Assembly: GCA_019694465.1 (NCBI GenBank)
Contig: JAIBBV010000025.1
Span: 1 to 47,591 of the forward strand
Length of the DNA: 47,591 nucleotides
Direction: 5' to 3'
From: Oligoflexia bacterium
GTDB taxonomy: Bacteria; Bdellovibrionota_C; UBA2361; JAFLCA01
Part shown: positions 42,962 to 47,591 of the stretch, one piece after another
How positions within the stretch are numbered: position 1 is the first letter of the stretch
How the letters are laid out: each line of letters begins with the position of its first letter
Made by a program: the position numbers and the translations under genes
Notes under the pieces: model-generated
Database searches by the model: none
Seen by the model: the letters and a program-made list of their open reading frames with translations, nothing else
Told to the model about the DNA's origin: nothing

Positions 42962-43942
42962 CTACGTCCTAATACGAGTGACTTGGCGTACCCAAAAGAT
43001 ACCCAACAATATTACTACAATCGCAAACTGCCATACCTGCCACCCGAACTCATTATTCCAGGCCCCTACAACAGCCTGCGGATAGACAAAGTACAAGTAG
43101 ACTTCCATGCCCACCAAAATCGCCAAAATAAACCAAATCGAACCGCGCTGCATACCGACTGCTGCATTCGCGGAGGCTCTGAAGTACTGTCGTTTACGAA
43201 CCTGCTTTGCTAAGCGATCAAGTGTGTCCGACAAGGTACCACCAACACGTCGGCTAAGTAGCAAAGCCTGCACAAACAGCTCAATCTCAGGATGGAATAC
43301 ATCCTCTCCGAAGGCTCCGATAGATTTATCCTCTGACACGCCGAATCGAAGGCGTTCAATCATTAGCTCGACTTCCGAACGCACCAAAGACCCCGCTTCG
43401 AGACCCTGTGCCGCTGTTTCAAGAGCACCCATTGGGTTCATACCGGTCTTCAGGAGGCCCACGAGTGAAAGCAAAAATTGTGGATAATCACTATCAAAAG
43501 CCTTAAAGCGGCGCTCAATTTGCGTATTAAGTAGCCAACGCATGAATAGTGGGCCGGTGAGCAGAGAAATTGCCTGCAACGCGATATTGAACTTGAGAAC
43601 GGCAAATGAGAAAGCAGTCATGCTTATGCCAAGCTCAAGCAGTCGGAAGGCGATTGGGGGAAGTTTCCACTGCGCGAATTTAAGTTTCTTGCGTAGAGTA
43701 ATTCTTGAATCGACAACTCGATCAACCTTTGACTCTTGCGCGGTCTTGAAGATGCTGACTTTATCTTCACGTCCCCCACTAGTACGCGCCTTGGGGTTAC
43801 GCTGTGAAGACACAATGTTCTTCATGTGCGAGCGGGTCTGACCTTTACTGCCACCAAGGATAGGCAAGTCGAGCAATATGGCAGCAGCCACAAATGCTGA
43901 TACCAAGAACAGTATTATGACGATTATTAGGCCAATACCCAT
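42962..43942 (-). CDS. tadB: Tad/Flp pilus assembly protein TadB
   Basis: The product is 326 aa, a type II secretion F-domain protein. An N-terminal helix (LIIVIILFLVSAFVAAAIL) precedes a basic cytoplasmic linker. Central helices (about 105-150) follow, then the F domain: YPQFLLSLVGLLKTGMNPMGALETAAQG, then FVQALLLSRRVGGTLSDTLDRLAKQVRKR. Two C-terminal helices close it. The conserved G-x-x-x-x-A-L and GG-x-L-x-x-x-L patterns are typical of TadB. AGGGGAA lies before the ATG. It follows cpaF after 24 bp. Confidence 0.94.
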   Translation of the reverse strand: MGIGLIIVIILFLVSAFVAAAILLDLPILGGSKGQTRSHMKNIVSSQRNPKARTSGGREDKVSIFKTAQESKVDRVVDSRITLRKKLKFAQWKLPPIAFRLLELGISMTAFSFAVLKFNIALQAISLLTGPLFMRWLLNTQIERRFKAFDSDYPQFLLSLVGLLKTGMNPMGALETAAQGLEAGSLVRSEVELMIERLRFGVSEDKSIGAFGEDVFHPEIELFVQALLLSRRVGGTLSDTLDRLAKQVRKRQYFRASANAAVGMQRGSIWFILAILVGMEVYLYFVYPQAVVGAWNNEFGWQVWQFAIVVILLGIFWVRQVTRIRT

Positions 43943-43966
43943 GGTTAATGCATTCCCCTAGAGATA

Positions 43967-45550
43967 CTATCCTCCACCGCCGACATTACTGAAAGTGATC
44001 TCTTGGGGAGAGTCGCCTAGATAAATTCCATCTTCAGCGAGCACGTCGTCGAATGAGCTGGACCAGGAGTCAACACGCCAAACTGGGCGCTCACCCTGTT
44101 TAATCTGCGTGAACATGGGTCGAACCTGGATAACGCCTTCCACGAAGTGGCCGACCTCAATGACCTCTCCTACGCGTGGCTTACCGGTGCCCTTTTCTCG
44201 GAACATCCACACCACACTATCTACCGCCAAGGCGATCTGTTGACGGATGATATCGACTGATACAGATTTTTGTGCTCGTCCTAATAAGCTTTCCAGACGC
44301 ACTAGCGTTTCGCGTGCATTACGGGCGTGAATAGTCGACATCCCGACGTGCCCCGTCTGCGCGCTCTCCAAAAATGCCTCAGCCGCATACGGAGTACGCA
44401 TTTCACCCAAAATTACGCGCGTCGGTGTCATACGCAGAGTAGTCTTGATGTGTTCCTGCAGAGTAACTTCACCAACACCTTCCGTATTTGCAGGACGCGA
44501 AACGAGTGAACGGAAATACGGATGTTGGAAGTTTAGTTCAGGCGTGTCTTCTACAGCGACGATTGACTCATCCGGACCAAATTGCGTACCAAGACATTTC
44601 AATAATGTTGTCTTACCAGTTCCTGTTTCACCTGCCACCATCATGGTAGCGCGACCACTGCGCATCAATGAGGCGAGGTAGTTAACAATCAGCGGTGGAG
44701 CCACTTGGTATGTCACCAAGCTTTCTAGCGAGCACTCCATGACGCGTGGCACACGAATACAAAGTAGAGGGCCACGCGAGCCGCAAACACTTTCATGAAT
44801 GGCGCAAATACGGATTCCGTTCGGAAACGAGGCGTCTACAGTATGCTGCTGAGTTGTGAGCGACTTACCCAAACGTAGCAACAGACGATCGATAAACGAA
44901 ACATACGCCGCGTGGTTAGGCCAGTGGATGCCTGTTGTTTCACTCACCTTACCGCGCTGTAACACAACCGTTTGATAGTCATAAACGTGAATGTCGGTAA
45001 CTTCACGGTTGTCGATTAGCGGCTGCAGCACACCCCACCCCATTAGGTCTTTTTGGAGGTGAATAATTACGTTGGCGCGCTCAATATCATCAAGCCCTTC
45101 GCCACGCCGGCGCAGAACTTTATCTACGGCCGTCGCTATTTGTGATTCCGAAACTTGCTGCCCACCTTCAAGTCCAGCTTGTAAGGTTGTGTCGCTACCT
45201 AATTCTCGGCGCGCTTCTCGAAGTACTGTACTAGCGAGCGGAGATAGTTTGCTACGCGTCTGAGCCGCACTGGCGGCAGACCGACCAGATTGTGCGGAAC
45301 TTCTTGGAGCCTGCGCTCCAGTCGAGGCAGAAGGCCTAGTAGCTGAAGCCGATACACCAGTGGCGGTTACATTTGTAGAAGTAGAACTAACTGACTGGTT
45401 TGAAGCTGCCGCACCGCTGGAAGAAGGACCTCCTGCTGCCGGTCCGGATTTCGGGCCGGGCAAGAATGCACTGCGATCAATCGGTCGACTCTGAGTCGAA
45501 CGAGTTGAAAAGAGACCTAGAATGGAATCCTTGTCAGACCCCCCAGCCAT
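43967..45550 (-). CDS. cpaF: Tad/Flp pilus ATPase CpaF (TadA)
   Basis: A TTG at 45559 is in frame; I use the ATG at 45550 (527 aa). The first 110 residues are a low-complexity Ser/Ala/Thr/Pro-rich stretch, not usual in length for CpaF. The N-terminal ATPase domain (about 150-290) and the RecA-like domain follow, with Walker A GETGTGKTTLL (near 307), the Asp-box EDTPELNF, Walker B region VILGEMRTPYAAEAFLES and the His-box TGHVGMSTIHARN. It is the hexameric motor that extends and retracts Flp pili, acting on TadB/TadC. The downstream order tadB-tadC is standard. Confidence 0.96.
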   Translation of the reverse strand: MAGGSDKDSILGLFSTRSTQSRPIDRSAFLPGPKSGPAAGGPSSSGAAASNQSVSSTSTNVTATGVSASATRPSASTGAQAPRSSAQSGRSAASAAQTRSKLSPLASTVLREARRELGSDTTLQAGLEGGQQVSESQIATAVDKVLRRRGEGLDDIERANVIIHLQKDLMGWGVLQPLIDNREVTDIHVYDYQTVVLQRGKVSETTGIHWPNHAAYVSFIDRLLLRLGKSLTTQQHTVDASFPNGIRICAIHESVCGSRGPLLCIRVPRVMECSLESLVTYQVAPPLIVNYLASLMRSGRATMMVAGETGTGKTTLLKCLGTQFGPDESIVAVEDTPELNFQHPYFRSLVSRPANTEGVGEVTLQEHIKTTLRMTPTRVILGEMRTPYAAEAFLESAQTGHVGMSTIHARNARETLVRLESLLGRAQKSVSVDIIRQQIALAVDSVVWMFREKGTGKPRVGEVIEVGHFVEGVIQVRPMFTQIKQGERPVWRVDSWSSSFDDVLAEDGIYLGDSPQEITFSNVGGGG

Positions 45551-45630
45551 AGTGTTCAACCTTTGCTAAAAACAGCTGCAAAAACCGCCGGAAAAAACCG
45601 AGCGGTCAACTCTCCCCAGGTGCGCAAGTA

Positions 45631-46524
45631 CTACTGGTTCGCTTCCCGCGCCGGAACTAATTTTCCGCTTCGCAAAGTGAACTCAGAGATCTTTCCATCT
45701 GGGCCCTTCATGCGAACAACGCCTTCGGCCGGAGCAGCTTGCGCTTCAACTTCTTTCTGTCCGCCCAACAAGTCATCTACAGTGATAGAATTACCGCTCA
45801 CACCCTTGCCTGGATCATTGTCGCCTCTGAGGGACAAGCTCAAACTTCCAGTAGTAGTAGCAAGCTGAATTTTGTTGGCGTCATTAGCTGTGACAAGCAA
45901 TGTAACTGTGCTTGGAACAGGCTGGCCCGGCTTGGTGGCGGCATCAAGATCACGCTCGGCAGACAAGACCTTGGCATTCTGAACAATAACTGTTACGCCA
46001 GGTTGACCACGAATACGCGAGGCCCAAACCACGTCTACCTTAGCGCCCGGTCGAGCCCAACCTTCAACACCGCTTCGCGCATCGACACGAATTGTTACGG
46101 CGCGGAAGCCCTCCGGGATATTTGCAGTTAATGCGTTGGTCGGACGCACGTTTGTAACATAGTCGCGGTAAAGTGGTTGCCCAGGTACAATAAGCGACCT
46201 AGCGTAGGTCCCCTTAATTTCCTCGAAATCTTTGATTACGCGGTTTGTCACCCCAACTTGAGGGCGAGCCTCGCGCCTAAACATGGCTGGCTCAAGCGGC
46301 GTACCTGCGTCGACCTTTTGGATCGGCACAAGGACATCCACCATTTTTATTTCTGCTTGTTTTTCAACAACGACTGTTTTGGTAACTTCCTTTGGCTCAG
46401 GCCTGTATAAGAAGAGGAATGCGATAGCTGAAAAAAGACATACAGCTACCAGCCCGAAAAGGACCAAAACTTTTGCTCTATCTGCTTGACGAGGAGGGCC
46501 GAAACCTCCGAATTGCCGCGTCAT
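45631..46524 (-). CDS. cpaB: Flp pilus assembly protein CpaB (RcpC) with SAF domain
   Basis: The product is 297 aa; AGGGAAGT lies before the ATG. A cytoplasmic start (MTRQFGGFGPPRQ) and a single membrane helix (VLVLFGLVAVCLFSAIAFLFLY) anchor it in the inner membrane. The periplasmic SAF domain (about 60-125) contains VDVLVPIQKVDAGTPLEPAMF and RSLIVPGQPLYRDYV. The CpaB C-terminal domain (about 130-230) has IPEGFRAVTIRVDARSGVEGWARPGAKVDVVW. CpaB is thought to stabilise the secretin of the Tad machine. The secretin gene itself (cpaC/rcpA), which usually follows, is absent; cpaF comes next after 80 bp. Confidence 0.94.
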   Translation of the reverse strand: MTRQFGGFGPPRQADRAKVLVLFGLVAVCLFSAIAFLFLYRPEPKEVTKTVVVEKQAEIKMVDVLVPIQKVDAGTPLEPAMFRREARPQVGVTNRVIKDFEEIKGTYARSLIVPGQPLYRDYVTNVRPTNALTANIPEGFRAVTIRVDARSGVEGWARPGAKVDVVWASRIRGQPGVTVIVQNAKVLSAERDLDAATKPGQPVPSTVTLLVTANDANKIQLATTTGSLSLSLRGDNDPGKGVSGNSITVDDLLGGQKEVEAQAAPAEGVVRMKGPDGKISEFTLRSGKLVPAREANQ

Positions 46525-46736
46525 ACACTTCCCTAATGCTTCAAGAAACTTCGGAAATGCAACGGGCCCCTGGCCGTAACATCTCTTAAGTTATGAACAC
46601 CCACCTAACTTATCGACACTCCAGGAGTTTAACTTAACAAATAAGCTCTGGACGCACAAACACGCCCATAAACCCATCCGCAAGCATCCCTGCAATGCCC
46701 CAAACCCAATATATGGCGCCCGACCCCTAAGAGACC

Positions 46737-46766
46737 GTCCTGGAACGAAATCCTTCGTTCCAGGAC
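46737..46766. terminator. Strong hairpin downstream of flp pilin 2
   Basis: GTCCTGGAACGAA (46737-46749) pairs perfectly with TTCGTTCCAGGAC (46754-46766) over 13 bp with a four-base loop, 15 bases after the pilin stop codon. No T-tract follows on the minus strand. It may end or protect pilin mRNA and lower expression of cpaB and genes beyond. Confidence 0.6.
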
Positions 46767-46781
46767 TTCCAACAAACTGAA

Positions 46782-46964
46782 CTAGTTAGAACCAGTATTA
46801 TCGATTGCACCCGCAACCGAGCTAAACTTACTGGAGGCCGCAGTACCAAGAGTGGTCACTGCTGCAATACAAACGACAGCGATCAACGCAACCAGCAAAG
46901 CATACTCAACTAGACTTGCGCCCTTCTGCTTCTGCTGATCCTTATTCAATTCTAACTTCTCCAT
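46782..46964 (-). CDS. flp: Flp/Fap pilin 2
   Basis: The product is 60 aa. A short charged leader (MEKLELNKDQQKQKG) is followed by the class IVb Flp signature after the processing Gly: G/ASLVEYALLVALIAVV, with Glu at +5 and Tyr at +6 of the mature protein. One hydrophobic helix and a short tail follow (FSSVAGAIDNTGSN). GGAG precedes the ATG. It is the major pilus subunit type, cleaved by a TadV-type peptidase, which is not encoded in this window. Its 43-residue core is identical to that of the pilin upstream. Confidence 0.95.
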   Translation of the reverse strand: MEKLELNKDQQKQKGASLVEYALLVALIAVVCIAAVTTLGTAASSKFSSVAGAIDNTGSN

Positions 46965-46997
46965 TTTTGCACTCTCCTCAGTAAGTTCTCAAAACTA

Positions 46998-47023
46998 GCT
47001 GTGGAAGCGAAGGCTTCCACAGC
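46998..47023. terminator. Strong hairpin between the two flp pilins
   Basis: GCTGTGGAAGC (46998-47008) pairs perfectly with GCTTCCACAGC (47013-47023) over 11 bp around a GAAG loop (CTTC in the minus-strand transcript). It sits 24 bases after the stop of pilin 1, and the start of pilin 2 is 33 bases further on. There is no T-tract. It may stabilise pilin 1 mRNA or attenuate read-through. Confidence 0.55.
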
Positions 47024-47047
47024 CATGACAACAACAAGCAAATCGCT

Positions 47048-47233
47048 TTAGTTGCTGCCGGTTGAATTAATAGCACCAGCTACAGAGCTAAACTTGCTCG
47101 AAGCAGCTGTACCCAATGTCGTTACCGCAGCGATACATACGACGGCGATCAACGCGACGAGCAAGGCGTACTCAACAAGGCTAGCGCCCTTCTGTTTCTC
47201 GTCGTTCTTCTCAATCAATTTAGTCTGGTCCAT
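47048..47233 (-). CDS. flp: Flp/Fap pilin 1
   Basis: The product is 61 aa. The leader MDQTKLIEKNDEKQKG is followed by the same Flp core as pilin 2 (G/ASLVEYALLVALIAVV), with the Glu and Tyr at +5/+6, and the tail FSSVAGAINSTGSN. GGAGG lies just before the ATG. The leader differs from pilin 2 while the 43 residues from the processing region to SVAGAI are identical in protein but not in DNA. It is the first pilin of the Tad operon, behind candidate sigma-54 promoters. Confidence 0.95.
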   Translation of the reverse strand: MDQTKLIEKNDEKQKGASLVEYALLVALIAVVCIAAVTTLGTAASSKFSSVAGAINSTGSN

Positions 47234-47422
47234 ATCCCTCCAAATAAAAAACTTTAATTACAAGCTCTAGTCAGAGCCTTAGTCTCAGTAACAGCCGAAT
47301 TTATGGCACACGCCGAATTCTTCCGTCTGTGGGACTATAACAAACCATGCTTGCATCACCAAAGCCCCCAAATTGATGACACAAAATCAAACGCTTTGCA
47401 CCTATCTACCCAAAAACACTAT

Positions 47423-47438
47423 TGCAGTTTTTGGGCCA
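47423..47438 (-). promoter_or_regulatory. Sigma-54-type promoter upstream of the flp pilins
   Basis: On the minus strand TGGCCCAAAAACTGCA has GG and GC at the proper 10-base spacing, a preceding C and the terminal TGCA. The predicted start is near 47412, giving a 179-nt leader to pilin 1. Two poorer -24/-12 look-alikes lie further down (47397-47412 and 47352-47367). Confidence 0.5.
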
Positions 47439-47461
47439 GAGTAAGATGAAACAACTCTTTT

Positions 47462-47591
47462 CTAGGTTACCTCTTTCTTTAGAGACAAATTGTCCTGAGA
47501 TCCAGAAGACTTACGCCCGAAAAGCTTACCTATTAGCCCCCCACCCCCAGCGCCCGATGCGCCCCCACTAGGTGGGGCCCCAGCAGCTTCG
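47462..47591 (-). CDS. C-terminal end of an unidentified protein (partial)
   Basis: The minus frame is open from the window edge to a TAG at 47464-47462 and encodes 42 residues: a Gly/Ala/Pro/Ser-rich stretch, then LIGKLFGRKSSGSQDNLSLKKEVT. A low-complexity linker ending in a basic amphipathic G-K-L-F-G-R-K segment is typical of the tails of cytoplasmic proteins such as CpaE-like ATPases or response regulators, but too little is present to name it. It is the gene upstream of the Flp pilins. Confidence 0.55.
   Translation of the reverse strand, partial: EAAGAPPSGGASGAGGGGLIGKLFGRKSSGSQDNLSLKKEVT

Noticed and set aside
1..47591. CRISPR arrays, insertion sequences, prophage or toxin-antitoxin pairs
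   Set aside because: No regularly spaced direct repeats, transposase motifs, terminal repeats with target duplications, or typical small gene pairs were found.

Overview
The window comes from a flagellated, Tad-piliated, Gram-negative-type bacterium of moderate GC. It carries proteobacterial-style MotA/MotB, a trigger factor-ClpP-ClpX-Lon quality-control block, lipoprotein signal peptides, a Tad/Flp pilus locus and several sigma-54-type promoters. This suits a deltaproteobacterial or Bdellovibrionota-like lineage, but no marker here fixes the taxonomy. No phage, insertion sequence, CRISPR array or resistance gene is visible. TTG and GTG start codons recur.

Layout. 1-7.5 kb (+): an unrecognised partial gene, two GT-C-like polytopic membrane proteins joined by an ATGA overlap, and a large secreted beta-rich protein. 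7.5-13.3 kb (+): a short intergenic repeat, a dyad and a strong sigma-54 promoter in front of an uncharacterised 323-aa protein; then an aminotransferase fused to a Mur-ligase core, then motA-motB. 13.5-16.3 kb: an EamA transporter convergent with and overlapping an enterochelin-esterase-like hydrolase, then a DUF423 membrane protein. 16.4-27.5 kb: a secreted SdrD-B-like protein, a 1,400-aa unknown membrane protein, a flagellin whose variable domain looks like a beta-propeller, a sigma-54-driven thrombospondin-3-repeat protein and an unknown 269-aa protein. 27.6-34.8 kb: tRNA-Val, then lon, clpX, clpP and tig on the minus strand, then tRNA-Leu on the plus strand, which runs directly into a prolyl-oligopeptidase-family lipoprotein gene. 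36.7-47.6 kb (all minus): a partial gene, two Flp pilins, cpaB, cpaF, tadB, tadC, a type III export-gate protein that looks more like SctV than FlhA, a membrane pseudokinase with HEAT-like repeats and a thioredoxin-fold lipoprotein.

How it fits together. The themes are surface structures (flagellar stator and filament, Tad pilus, a type III export gate, large secreted proteins) and proteostasis. Good sigma-54 -24/-12 matches precede the 323-aa protein, the thrombospondin-repeat protein and the Flp pilins, which suggests one regulon for surface components. The most unusual items are the propeller-bearing flagellin, the SctV-like gene inside the Tad/pseudokinase cluster, the aminotransferase-Mur fusion, and the lipoprotein gene whose only standard start codon lies inside a tRNA.
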